Assembly (NCBI GenBank): GCA_019217005.1 | Contig: JAHBNG010000003.1 | Coordinates: 248,001-312,000 of the forward strand | Direction of reading: 5' to 3' | Source: Chloroflexi bacterium TSY | GTDB lineage: Bacteria; Chloroflexota; Anaerolineae; Caldilineales; Caldilineaceae | Length of the DNA: 64,000 nt | Shown here: piece after piece, positions 1 to 8,142 of the stretch | How positions within the stretch are numbered: the first letter of the stretch is position 1 | Layout of the letters: the number at the start of each line of letters is the position of its first letter | Made by a program: the position numbers and the translations under genes | Notes under the pieces: generated by a model | What the model saw: only the letters and a program-made list of their open reading frames with translations | Told to the model about the DNA's origin: nothing | Databases searched by the model: none

Positions 1-543
1 ATGCCATGTTCTGAGAAAACTTGCTTCTTCTCGCATCGCAAGCCGGGCATGACGCACATCAACGGGCACGTCGATCAATACAGAGAACGTGACCAGGTCG
101 GAGAGTTCTGGCCGCGCTGAGTAAGCACCGTCAAGCAAGATCAGATCGGCTGATTCGCGTTCCTCATAATCGGTACGCATCCCATAGGTTCCGTCAGCGC
201 GAAGACCCGCCTCAAAGTCAAATGCATGCCATTTAGCGACATGTCCAGCTAAGAGTGGTTCAAGCGCCTCGGAACGTAGGCGTCGCCAGTTAATGCCGTC
301 GCGCACTTTTTCTTCGTGGCCACGTGTATCCCATTCGGGATCGGGAATATCAGCAGCAAAAAAATCGTCGCTTTGAATCAATGTCGCATCCAGTTCCTGT
401 GCAATCATTGATGCAAGAGTCGATTTGCCTGACCCACTCCCCCCATCCACCGCAACAAGGATGGGAGGTTGCCGGTCCAGCATCAGCTGTTGGATTTCTT
501 TGATCATTGCGAGGTATGCTGTGGTTAGATCATCTGGTAACAT
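1..543 (-). CDS. P-loop nucleoside kinase (uridine kinase-like), 3' end outside window
   Basis: An open frame of 181 codons runs from an ATG at 543 to the left edge without a stop, so the C-terminus is missing. Residues about 32-40 form a Walker A loop (GGSGSGKST), preceded by a hydrophobic strand (ILVAV). It is followed by a DDFF segment typical of uridine kinase/phosphoribulokinase-like P-loop kinases, where the acidic residue acts on the phosphate acceptor. A later LILLDGAY strand looks like the Walker B region. Likely role: ATP-dependent phosphorylation of a nucleoside or small metabolite in the cytosol; the substrate cannot be told. Before a MITE inserted at 565-719, the stop codon of the upstream aminotransferase directly abutted this ATG (TAAATG), so the two were probably co-transcribed and translationally coupled. 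Confidence 0.8.
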   Translation of the reverse strand, partial: MLPDDLTTAYLAMIKEIQQLMLDRQPPILVAVDGGSGSGKSTLASMIAQELDATLIQSDDFFAADIPDPEWDTRGHEEKVRDGINWRRLRSEALEPLLAGHVAKWHAFDFEAGLRADGTYGMRTDYEERESADLILLDGAYSARPELSDLVTFSVLIDVPVDVRHARLAMREEASFLRTWH

Positions 544-564
544 TTAGTTGCTTCTCCCCAACAC

Positions 565-719
565 GGGGTGGTTCATTTTAGCTGGATAGATAGGTTTACA
601 CTTTTAGAAACAGAAAGAACGTTTATATTCTCTGATTTCGCCGGTTCTCAGAGAGAAAACGGTCTCATATAGATTTTTGTCTATATATCAAAAGTGTAAA
701 CCTAATTTTGAACCACCCC
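565..719 (+). mobile_element. 155-bp MITE, copy 1 (8-bp TSD CCCAACAC)
   Basis: The element begins GGGGTGGTTCATTTTAG and ends TTTTGAACCACCCC, with subterminal AGGTTTACACTTTT in inverted orientation near both ends. It is flanked by exact 8-bp direct repeats CCCAACAC (557-564 and 720-727). It encodes no protein. It is identical to the copies at 9346, 10344 and 34295. It sits between the aminotransferase and the kinase gene and supplies the last codons and stop of the aminotransferase. Confidence 0.95.
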
Positions 720-1828
720 CCCAACACGTCCAAAAATCGTTCCACATCCTGCTCATCATTATAGAGATGTGCGGAGACCCGCACTCGCGTCACGCCGCCA
801 TACCCGCCCCAGATCAACACATTGTTCTCCGCCAGTCGGGTCGTAACGGCATCGATATCGGGTGCAATGAAACAGATATTGCCCGCCCGTTCGGCTGGTT
901 GTCGTGGTGTCATCACCTGCCAGCCCAGTTCCCGTAATCCATCATGAATCTTACCGCTGAGCAACAGTGCGTGCGTCTCAATGGCGTCTGGTCCAATCTG
1001 GTCAAGTGTGTCCAGTGCGTTCTCCAAAATGTAGAGCCCCATGAAGTTTGGGTTGCCCGCCAAAAAGCGGTCGGCACCTGATCGGAAAGTGTAGTCGGTC
1101 GGTGCATCCCAGTTCGGAATTGTCTCTCCCGTATTCCAGCCCAGAAAAGGTGGTGTCAAATTGGGCACGCGCTTTTGATTCCAGTAGAATATGCCAACAC
1201 CGTGGACGCCCAACAGCCATTTGTAGCAACTTGAAACAAGAATGTCAGCATAGTGTGCATCGACTGGTACAACGCCAGCAGCGTGGGTGGCGTCCAACAA
1301 GAGAAGGGCGTTTGACCCGCGGACGAGTCTAGATAGCGCAGGTAGATCTTGTCGCTGCCCGGTAAAGTAGCTGACGTAACTGATGGCAACGACACGCGTT
1401 CTCTCATCGATGGCAGTCGCAATATCGTCAAGTTCAAGACGCCAGTCCCGGTGACGCACGATGCGCACTTCCACACCCGCTGATTCCAGATGGGTCCAGG
1501 GCAGCACGTCCGAGGGAAATTCAACATCACCGACCACAACATTGTCACCGGGTCGCCAATCGAGCGCATGGGCCACGAGATTAATCCCTTCAGATGCGGA
1601 GGAGAGAAAGGTCACATCATCTGCCGTCCCCGAAAGTAGTTGCGCCACCTTTTCTTTGCACCGTCGGAAGGTCTCTTCCTGACGCTCACGACTCTCTTCG
1701 CCCAATCCTTTGTCAGCAAAAAAACGATCAACAGCCTTTTGATGTGACTTGAGGATGGGTGATTCACCCCCGGTCGCCAGGTGAACAAGGTCCTCGAGAC
1801 CAATGAATTCGGTTTTTGGAATGAGCAT
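665..1828 (-). CDS. Class V aminotransferase (cysteine desulfurase-like), C-terminus replaced by MITE sequence
   Basis: A 387-residue fold-type I PLP enzyme. The class V layout is visible: an N-terminal substrate segment, the SSASEGINLVAH cofactor-phosphate region near 76-87, an acidic LLLLDATHAAG strand (176-185) that contacts the pyridine nitrogen, and the Schiff-base lysine K203 in SSCYKWLLG. The family includes cysteine desulfurases, isopenicillin-N epimerases and kynureninases; no motif fixes the substrate. The ATG at 1828 has a GGAG 8 bases upstream. The last 17 residues come from MITE copy 1. Removing the MITE and one TSD gives a native end of about four residues (GRSN) and a TAA directly joined to the next ATG. 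The core of the enzyme is intact and probably still functional. Confidence 0.85.
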   Translation of the reverse strand: MLIPKTEFIGLEDLVHLATGGESPILKSHQKAVDRFFADKGLGEESRERQEETFRRCKEKVAQLLSGTADDVTFLSSASEGINLVAHALDWRPGDNVVVGDVEFPSDVLPWTHLESAGVEVRIVRHRDWRLELDDIATAIDERTRVVAISYVSYFTGQRQDLPALSRLVRGSNALLLLDATHAAGVVPVDAHYADILVSSCYKWLLGVHGVGIFYWNQKRVPNLTPPFLGWNTGETIPNWDAPTDYTFRSGADRFLAGNPNFMGLYILENALDTLDQIGPDAIETHALLLSGKIHDGLRELGWQVMTPRQPAERAGNICFIAPDIDAVTTRLAENNVLIWGGYGGVTRVRVSAHLYNDEQDVERFLDVLGGWFKIRFTLLIYRQKSI

Positions 1829-1839
1829 GATATAGTCTC

Positions 1840-2073
1840 CTACAATAGGTGTTGCGCGGAGCGTATTGCGTTGTAGACTTCGTGTTGGGGATAGAGTCCG
1901 TTGACGTTGCCTGGGCCTTTTCCTTCACCCCCCATGATGTGTAGGCAGCCATTGGCGACGATGCCATTGTGACCGCTTCGTTTGGTTGGCATGGATGTGC
2001 CCAGACGCCACTCATTGGTTGTGGGGTTGTACTCGCGTTTCTCAACATTTTCCATTGGTGTCCTAAATTTCAT
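1840..2073 (-). pseudogene. Kelch-repeat protein fragment
   Basis: A 77-codon frame with one recognisable kelch blade: a YNPTTNEW segment, an MPTKRSGH segment, then an IMGGEG turn, and the beginning of a next blade (QHEVYN). Kelch proteins need several blades to close a beta-propeller, so this is a remnant of a larger gene. No further blades are seen on either side in any frame. It starts at an ATG at 2073 and ends 11 bases before the aminotransferase start. Confidence 0.55.
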
Positions 2074-2121
2074 CAGCCATGAGGGGGTTTACAAAGTTCA
2101 TCCATTTCAATATCGATCTGT

Positions 2122-2320
2122 CGTTAACGGTATTGAACAAACAGCCTGTTTGTTCTGCTTATTTTCCGTAGCGCAAACAGCTTGTTTGCGCACGCCGCGT
2201 ATACTCCAATCGTTTCAAGTAGCGATCCATGTTTGTACTGCGATCCATTCGCCAATTCGCCGCACTCGTTACGACTTTTTCCCTTCGTTAACGGTATTGA
2301 ACAAACAGGCTGTTTGTTCT
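2122..2320. repeat. Pair of 35-bp direct repeats with AACAAACAG hairpins
   Basis: Two 35-bp direct repeats (2122-2156 and 2286-2320) differ at a single base and each contains a self-complementary core, GAACAAACAGsCTGTTTGTTC. Between them at 2171-2191 lies a related hairpin, GCGCAAACAG/CTTGTTTGCGC. The same kind of hairpin recurs at 55742-55762. The second direct repeat overlaps the 3' end of the RibD-C gene and encodes part of its last 17 residues. Confidence 0.8.
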
Positions 2321-3228
2321 ACTGGATTGCTGCATTTCTTAGTGGTTGTTGAGATATTCACACTTTGTACGCAGAAAAGGTAGTCGCCGCCGCGGTGGAG
2401 GCTAATTGGTTTGGAGTACGGTGCTTGGTCTGGCATCCAGGGAATGCCTTCGGTGTAGCTGGGACGGAAGTGATCTTGATTGCGACCCACAAAGACGGGA
2501 CACCAAGTGACAAATTCTTCGTCAATGAGGCCAGCATTCAGCATATTGGCCAAGACGGTTGCACCCCCTTCGCAGAGAAGGTTCTGGATGTCGTATTCTT
2601 GGTAGAGTCGCTGTGTTAGGTGCAGCAAGTCAACCGAATCTTGTCCAAATGTGTGAATTTTGACAGTTGGTGGAGGAGCCAGTCGTCTAGCGTTTTCGGC
2701 TCCGCTGGTGGTAGTGGCCAAGATGATCTGGCGATCTGACTGGGTAAAGCATTGGGCGTTGAGTTCGATGGCCCCATCCAGGGAGAGAACGACAAGGATC
2801 GGAAGTGGTTTGTGTCCCTCTGCGTCTCGTAGGGCAGCAAAGGCTGCTGCGTCGCCGGGGCAGATAAACTGGGCGGTCCACGGGCAGATCGTATCGGCTG
2901 TCTCAAAGTGCTCTTTTTCGAGCCGGATCGTCGTGTCTCCGATCAGAAGGGCGTCGGCCCACATCCGTAAGAGCCCCATGAGCCAGCGATCATGAGGGTT
3001 TGCTTTGGTCACATGGGGTGCGTCTCTTGCGCCAGGCTCATTGTATGAAATTCGCCCATCGCGCGAGATGGCCAAATTTGAATAGATATAAGGCCGCCCT
3101 TGTGGGCGCAGCACTTGCCAATCCCCTGGATAGATGCGACGAAAGGCGTCTGGCAAAGAAGGTTGTGCGGACGGTTGATCAGCAAAAAGAAGTTGAAATG
3201 GTGTATCTAGACCATTCGGTTGAGTCAT
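2269..3228 (-). CDS. RibD C-terminal-domain reductase (dihydrofolate reductase fold)
   Basis: A 319-residue protein with a RibD_C/DHFR-like domain. Visible features are the early YIYSNLAISRDGRIS segment, an ADALLIGDTTIR segment binding NADPH in this family, and NLLCEGGATVLANMLNAGLIDE, the diagnostic RibD_C motif. Stand-alone members reduce pyrimidine or folate-like substrates. There is no deaminase domain, so it is not a full RibD. The ATG at 3228 has a purine-rich GGGAAG upstream. The C-terminal residues after about 302 (VEQTACLFNTVNEGKKS) are encoded by a palindromic intergenic repeat, so the native end may have been shorter. Confidence 0.8.
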   Translation of the reverse strand: MTQPNGLDTPFQLLFADQPSAQPSLPDAFRRIYPGDWQVLRPQGRPYIYSNLAISRDGRISYNEPGARDAPHVTKANPHDRWLMGLLRMWADALLIGDTTIRLEKEHFETADTICPWTAQFICPGDAAAFAALRDAEGHKPLPILVVLSLDGAIELNAQCFTQSDRQIILATTTSGAENARRLAPPPTVKIHTFGQDSVDLLHLTQRLYQEYDIQNLLCEGGATVLANMLNAGLIDEEFVTWCPVFVGRNQDHFRPSYTEGIPWMPDQAPYSKPISLHRGGDYLFCVQSVNISTTTKKCSNPVEQTACLFNTVNEGKKS

Positions 3229-3274
3229 TTGTTTCTTCCCAAAATAATGCTGCTCTCATGTAGTTCAGATCCTG

Positions 3275-4042
3275 TCACTTAACCTTACGGAGATAGCTGG
3301 CGATTGTCGTCACTAATGGACGGGTCTGGTCGTTGAGATAAAAGTGACCACCGGGAAAGAGGTGTAGTGCAAAATTCGCTTGCGTCAATTCTTCCCATGC
3401 CATCAACTGACTTTTTGACGCACGGTCATCATCCTCCCCACCAAGTGCAATCAGCGAAAAAGGCAGCCTTCTTTTCTCACTATATTGGTAGGTCTCAACT
3501 AGGGTAAAATCAGCGCGTAGCAGCGGGACGAGGAGTTGACGCAATTCTGCATCTTCAAACATCACTGCTAGAATATTGTTATAGCGTTTCTGTGCTTCGG
3601 CCAACAATGCGTCATCTGTCGGCAGGATATGAAGTGGCGTTGTTGTTTCAGGTAGAAAGGGCGCACGTCGACCAGAGACGAATAGATAAACAGGCGTCTG
3701 ACCAGAATGGTCGTATAGCTGTTGTGCCAGTTCATGCGCAATAATCGCGCCCATGCTGTGACCGAAGAAGACAAAAGGTTTGTCCAAATAGGGTAGCAAG
3801 TTGGGGATCAGAGCCTGGACAAGTTCGTCAACATCGGTCAATGGTCTTTCACGAATGCGATTTTCGCGTCCAGGCAACTGCACAGCGCAGACTTCAACGT
3901 CGGTTGGTAGGTGTTGATGCCACGTGCGATAGACAGAGGCTGTACCGCCGGCATAGGGAAAACAAAAGAGGCGTAAGCGGGCAGATGGATTCGAATAGCT
4001 GATGCGGAACCACGGATTGGCGGACTGTGTAGAGATAGTCAT
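3275..4042 (-). CDS. Type II thioesterase (GrsT/SrfAD-like alpha/beta hydrolase)
   Basis: A 255-residue alpha/beta hydrolase, the usual size for this family. It has LFCFPYAGGTAS near the N-terminus (oxyanion region), the nucleophile elbow GHSMG with Ser96, and a C-terminal GGHFYLND containing the catalytic histidine. Type II thioesterases clear misprimed acyl groups from carrier proteins of non-ribosomal peptide or polyketide synthases in the cytosol. No synthetase, carrier protein or phosphopantetheinyl transferase lies nearby, so it must act on a pathway encoded elsewhere or on a stray substrate. It lies 47 bases downstream of the RibD-C gene start and may be transcribed with it. Confidence 0.88.
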   Translation of the reverse strand: MTISTQSANPWFRISYSNPSARLRLFCFPYAGGTASVYRTWHQHLPTDVEVCAVQLPGRENRIRERPLTDVDELVQALIPNLLPYLDKPFVFFGHSMGAIIAHELAQQLYDHSGQTPVYLFVSGRRAPFLPETTTPLHILPTDDALLAEAQKRYNNILAVMFEDAELRQLLVPLLRADFTLVETYQYSEKRRLPFSLIALGGEDDDRASKSQLMAWEELTQANFALHLFPGGHFYLNDQTRPLVTTIASYLRKVK

Positions 4043-4310
4043 AGTATTCGTTTGATATTGCTCGATTTAATAGGATTATCAGATCGCAAGGAGTCAATAA
4101 AAGTATGTGTCAAAGCACATGATTCGGTCTACTGAGATGCGTTTTCTTTGTCTTCGTCAGTTTCCCATTTATCGATCGATCGTGTTTTTGTATTAAAATT
4201 AGCCCCAATACCGGTAATTGCTTTGCCGCGCAACTGATACTGCCGTTGACTATATCCCGAATGTTGATGTGCTAGTCGGCAGTGATTTGAGCATTGCATT
4301 AGACTCGCTT
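4043..4310. other. Intergenic region, no feature recognised
   Basis: A 268-base gap between the dehydrogenase and the thioesterase. It has no convincing coding frame or strong hairpin. Confidence 0.5.
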
Positions 4311-5288
4311 TTAGACAATCTGATTGAGTAATGTGCTTTCTCCTTGCCACAAACGATTTAGATTTTCCAATAAGATATCAATGACATTATCCTCATATTT
4401 TCGCGTCTCGCCTGCAGTATGAGGTGTGATGATCACATTTTCCATCGTCCAGAGAGGTGAATCTGCAGGCAACGGCTCCTCTTCGACAGTATCTAGACCA
4501 GCACCAGCGATGATGTTGTTTTGGAGTGCGTCGATGAGGGCCACTTCGTCGACACAGCCACCACGCGCCATGTTGATCAGATAGGCACCTGCATGCATTG
4601 CGGCCAAGGCTTCAGCGTTGATGATCTGGTGGGTCTCTGGCGTGAGCGGGCAATTTAAGACCACAAAGTCGGCAGTTGGCAGTTGTTCTAGCAGGTGGTC
4701 AGGTGTATGGATTTCATCAGCAGGTCCTGCGGCGGTAGCGAGGTTGCGCTTAATTGCGACGACGCGCATATCAAACGCTTTGGCGAGTTTGGCCACACGC
4801 GATCCAATGTCGCCCATGCCAATAATGAGCAATGTTTTGCCGCCCAACTCATCCTCGCGCACGGTCAAATCGGACAACATGCCACGCCAGTGGCGTTGAT
4901 GTTGATTGTCGCGCCCGGTGTGAATGTGGCGCGCAAAGGCCAGGATGTGGGCCATGGTGTGTTCACTCACGGCATTCTTGTTGACGCCGCGTGCACTGGC
5001 GAGTCGAATGCCGCGCTGGCGCAGTTCATCTTGGGGAAACTGATCATAGCCCGCACCAATGGATTGGATGAAGCGCAGCCGTGGAGCGTTTTGCAGCAGG
5101 TCATTCTGCCAAAAGCCAGAAACGACCAACACATCGGCTTGGTTAATGTTGTTTGCAAGTTCGTCGGGTGACCATGCTTGGAAATGGGCAATGCCAGTAT
5201 TGCGTTGTTCGAAGATTGTTGCCATTTGGTAGGCAACATGGGCAAAGCAGATGGTGAGTTGATCTCTTGAGGGTAGATTAGAAGACAT
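4311..5288 (-). CDS. D-isomer-specific 2-hydroxyacid dehydrogenase
   Basis: A 325-residue NAD(P)-dependent dehydrogenase. The nucleotide-binding Rossmann fold begins at about residue 152, with GMGDIG at 157-162. The catalytic triad of the family can be assigned: Arg in MARGGCVDE, Glu in VEEEPLP and His in ITPHTAGE. The enzyme reduces a 2-keto acid to a D-2-hydroxy acid, or the reverse; candidate substrates are glyoxylate, hydroxypyruvate or a branched keto acid, and the sequence does not decide. The ATG at 5288 lies only 16 bases from the target duplication of the IS at 5312, which may have displaced its promoter. Confidence 0.88.
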   Translation of the reverse strand: MSSNLPSRDQLTICFAHVAYQMATIFEQRNTGIAHFQAWSPDELANNINQADVLVVSGFWQNDLLQNAPRLRFIQSIGAGYDQFPQDELRQRGIRLASARGVNKNAVSEHTMAHILAFARHIHTGRDNQHQRHWRGMLSDLTVREDELGGKTLLIIGMGDIGSRVAKLAKAFDMRVVAIKRNLATAAGPADEIHTPDHLLEQLPTADFVVLNCPLTPETHQIINAEALAAMHAGAYLINMARGGCVDEVALIDALQNNIIAGAGLDTVEEEPLPADSPLWTMENVIITPHTAGETRKYEDNVIDILLENLNRLWQGESTLLNQIV

Positions 5289-5311
5289 TGGATGCTCTTT
5301 CAGTTAGTTAA

Positions 5312-6066
5312 CTCGATAGTTGTGAAATGAATATTTTCCAAATTTGACAAAAGAGACAAAAGTCATCTCAATAGATTGCATCAAGAAAAAAGTGCGAAAA
5401 AGGAGCCATCAAGATGCAATTGCCGATAGTGAATGTAGCGCCACTGGTCAGGGAGCATAGCGAAACCTTTCGTTCAGTATTTGCCAATCGTAAACAGTTT
5501 CAGAATGCCTACAAACCTGTCACCATTGATGGTCGTACTTACTATACCTTTACCATGACTGTGCGTATCCCTTCTATCGGCAAGGTACGCATCGTGATTA
5601 GTTTTGATAATCCTGAATTGCAAGGCAATTAGGCCGTTTTAGTGACCAATCGCACTGATTGTAATGCCAAACGCATTCTCTCGATTTACCTGCTTCGTTG
5701 GCCTATCGAGACGGTTTATCAGGATGGTAAACAACTGCTTGGCCTTGATGAATATTGCATGCGAACTGCCCACGCCTTTCAAAAACATTGGTCTCTGGTC
5801 TTCGTGGCTTATTCTCTCTTGCACCTTGATTGTTTGGGACCATCATTGGCTAAAACTCAATTCTCGCCCAGCAAATCCCTTGGTGAGGCTACTCGGCAGC
5901 AAGCTCAGTCACTAATTCAAGATCTCATCTTGACTGCACATCATGCCTTGAATGACGGACAGGAGATTGCAGAGGTCTTCGCTACCCTTTTCGCCAAACA
6001 GCAGGCCTGCTCTGCTTAATTTTGACTTTGTCAAATCCGGCACCTGCTCAAAATACAACTATCGAG
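5312..6066 (+). mobile_element. IS4-like element, copy 1, internally deleted (TSD TTAGTTAA)
   Basis: The ends are CTCGATAGTTGT and ACAACTATCGAG, and exact 8-bp direct repeats TTAGTTAA lie at 5304-5311 and 6067-6074. Compared with the copy at 34284-36001, about 0.8 kb of the transposase gene is missing between the codons for KQF and NAYKP, removing the first catalytic Asp region. It is therefore a non-autonomous deletion derivative. Confidence 0.9.
5414..6019 (+). pseudogene. Transposase remnant of IS4-like copy 1
   Basis: One reading frame starts at the ATG at 5414 behind an AGGAG. It is interrupted by an in-frame TAG at 5630-5632 and then continues in the same frame to 6019. The N-terminal 35 codons are joined directly to the C-terminal part by the internal deletion. 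The C-terminal part holds the conserved LLRWPIETVYQDGKQ segment, with the third catalytic residue (Glu) of an IS4-type DDE transposase. It cannot be catalytically active because the first Asp region is deleted. The same TAG is present in copy 2. Confidence 0.85.
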
Positions 6067-6113
6067 TTAGTTAAGAATGAGAATTTAACAATTTGTGCAT
6101 TTTGTTTGCGATT

Positions 6114-6175
6114 CGAGATTAGGAGATTAGAGATTGCACGAGCCCAATCTCTCAATCTCTAATCTCTCAATCTCC
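6114..6175. repeat. Imperfect inverted repeat of GAGATTAG units
   Basis: GAGATTAGGAGATTAGAGATTG is followed within a few bases by its near-complement (CAATCTCTAATCTCTCAATCTC). This gives a strong hairpin between the two neighbouring insertion sequences. Confidence 0.6.
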
Positions 6176-6210
6176 AGAAGCACAACTTATTTACGACTCA
6201 TTCCTTAGTA

Positions 6211-7592
6211 CTACTGTGCATCAAGTAAAGGCTCGATAATGTTCGATTTTTGCACAAGATAATGCGAGCGTTTAGCGGAAGCAAGACGACGTTGCTTGTA
6301 GCGAAGGCGCTCGATAGTCTCAGCGAGTGTCAAGACAGGTTTAGGCAGAACGGCATGGAGAAGTTCAACAACCTGTGGCAAAGTGAGAGCGGGGGCATCA
6401 TATTTGAGGAAAACTGAGAACGAGCCAAGAAACCAAAGGCCAAAATGACTAAGGTCATATGATGATGCCAACCGAGCCAACTGCGAGTTTCATATTCGTT
6501 GAGTCCGAGAAACTGCTTGGCTTGTTCAAAAATGGTTTCAATGGGCCAACGCAAAGCAGAAACAGTGGCGAAGTCATCCAAGGAAGTCTCAAGGGGTGGT
6601 TCATTTTAGGCGGACGATGAGCCAGAGAGCAGAACCGGGGAGCCCATTGCGGACAGAGACAATGCGGCGACAAGCAATGGAAGCAACGATGAAGCCCTTG
6701 GAGCCCTCTTTGAGAACATGCTGTTGCCACTCATGCTCCTGGAAGGTGTCAGCGAGTTGAGCAACGGTGAGAGGCGTAGGTTCACCAGGCCGGACGCGGA
6801 GCTTGAAGCTTTGCGCCCGCGTCCAGATGATGCGGGCAGATAGGTCTGGGGCTGGAGGTCCAGACACGAGTCTCTTTGGGCACTTCAGCAAAGTAGCTGT
6901 AAGCGGTTTGGCCATCAATGCAGTCAAGCAGATGAGTATCTTTGCCAAAGGCTTCATCCATAGTGATCCAGCGGATGGGCAACGCACCCAGGGCGTGCGT
7001 CTGCTCAATCATGGACCAAGCCAATTCATTTTTTGTTTGGAAGGTCAGGTCAGTGGGAAACCGGTTTTGTACCGCTTCTCTGCATACTCATCACTAAACC
7101 ATTCTTGGGGGATATACAACCGACAGTTCAGTAAGGTATAGCCATGAGAGCTATTATATCCCAGGAAGACTCCGGCTTGACAGTTGGCGATCTTGCCCAG
7201 TTCGCCACACCGCTGCCGCTTGACGCCCACTGACTCTTCTCCTTGCTTGGGAATGTCGCTCCCATCCAGGAGTAAGACGCCATTTGCGTCTCCCAACAAC
7301 TCACCTGTCTGTCGAGTATGTTCCGCCAGCATCGCTTCACCGCTCCAGCGGCTCTGACCCACAAAGCTTTGCAGGGGGGCGTACACCCGATTCTCCTACT
7401 GTCGCCAGCGCGATGTTCTCGGCCGATTTGCGTTTGATTTCGGGGTCTAACAAGCCTCGCATGTAGTGGTACGCATGCTCTCTCTGAGCCACATGGCTGA
7501 AGTATGGACTATATATGGCATGATACTCCTGGAGTTGGTCGGCCAGTGCCGCCAGTTGCTCTTCTGTCAGTTCCAGCAGCGGCGGGCTCTTC
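6211..7592 (-). pseudogene. IS701-family transposase, frameshifted
   Basis: Pieces of one DDE transposase are spread over several frames. An N-terminal piece (LTEEQLAALADQL) lies near 7550. The first catalytic Asp segment LLLDGSDIPKQG, followed by GVKRQ, is typical of IS701 and lies near 7260. A second acidic segment, RWITMDEAFGKD, lies near 6970. The Glu segment LRWPIETIFEQAKQ lies near 6540, followed by the WHHHMTLVILA helix. A frameshift at a C6 run near 7380 separates the first two pieces. A stop and frame change occur at the MITE-derived segment at 6593-6615, where about ten family residues appear to be missing. It is not functional as it stands. Confidence 0.85.
6593..6615 (+). mobile_element. 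Terminal fragment of the MITE inside the IS701 relic
   Basis: These 23 bases, beginning GGGGTGGTTCATTTTAGG, match exactly the terminus of the divergent MITE copy 4 (complement of 27769-27791). No second MITE end or target duplication is present. The rest of the insertion and part of the transposase were presumably deleted. Confidence 0.7.
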
Positions 7593-7703
7593 AGTCTATC
7601 TCATTTTTCCTTTGCATTCTGTTTGCGTTTTGTTAGCAATATGACCAGAAATATAACGAATTTCCTTTGTGTTTCACAATATATTGCTGCACAGTAGTAC
7701 TAA

Positions 7704-7931
7704 CAGACCCGAGCTAAAAACGTACCAAGGAAGCTCCCGCCAAGAAAATAGATTGCCGCGGCCCCAAATCAGCATCAACAGGAAAATGACAAGCCCACCG
7801 CTTCCGTACGTAATGAATACACTTTCGCGTGGACCTATCCTGTCAGTCATAATGCTCATAAATTGTGCCTGAAGCGTGATGGCAATCCCACAGATTAGAG
7901 TGATAAAGAGAAGTACAAATAAGTTTGTCAC
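7704..7931 (-). pseudogene. YdcZ-like (DMT superfamily) membrane protein, truncated by IS701-like element
   Basis: The reading frame, probably starting at GTG 7931, begins with a transmembrane helix (LFVLLFITLICGIAITLQAQ). It is followed by MTDRIGPRESVFITYGSGGLVIF, which resembles the start of the second helix pair of YdcZ/DMT_2-type transporters. Those proteins have about 140 residues with four helices. Here the frame runs into the IS at 7703 and stops inside it, so about half is missing. The missing half is not found on the other side of the IS. An upstream in-frame ATG at 8009 exists but would add a non-hydrophobic extension. Confidence 0.6.
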
Positions 7932-8142
7932 ACTGAAATAATAATTCTGCAAGCTGACGAAAGGTGCAAACGCACTGTTATTGTATACTTGGCAGCATGG
8001 AATCCACAAACGTTAGAGGGAAAAACTCTGTTTTGGTCGCAAACACAGCGTACGTTCGTTGATTCATAGGAAAAATCATTTTATGTTAAAATGGTCAAAT
8101 TACCGTTGTCACTTTCCTCAAGAAAGGTACTTAAGATCCATA

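Larger units (their letters stand above)
6205..7703 (-). mobile_element. IS701-like insertion sequence, degenerate
   Basis: A 1.5-kb element bounded by perfect 16-bp inverted repeats TTAGTACTACTGTGCA (6205-6220 and 7688-7703). It holds a broken minus-strand transposase gene. The right end truncates a YdcZ-like gene. A 23-bp piece identical to the end of the divergent MITE lies inside at 6593-6615. Confidence 0.85.
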
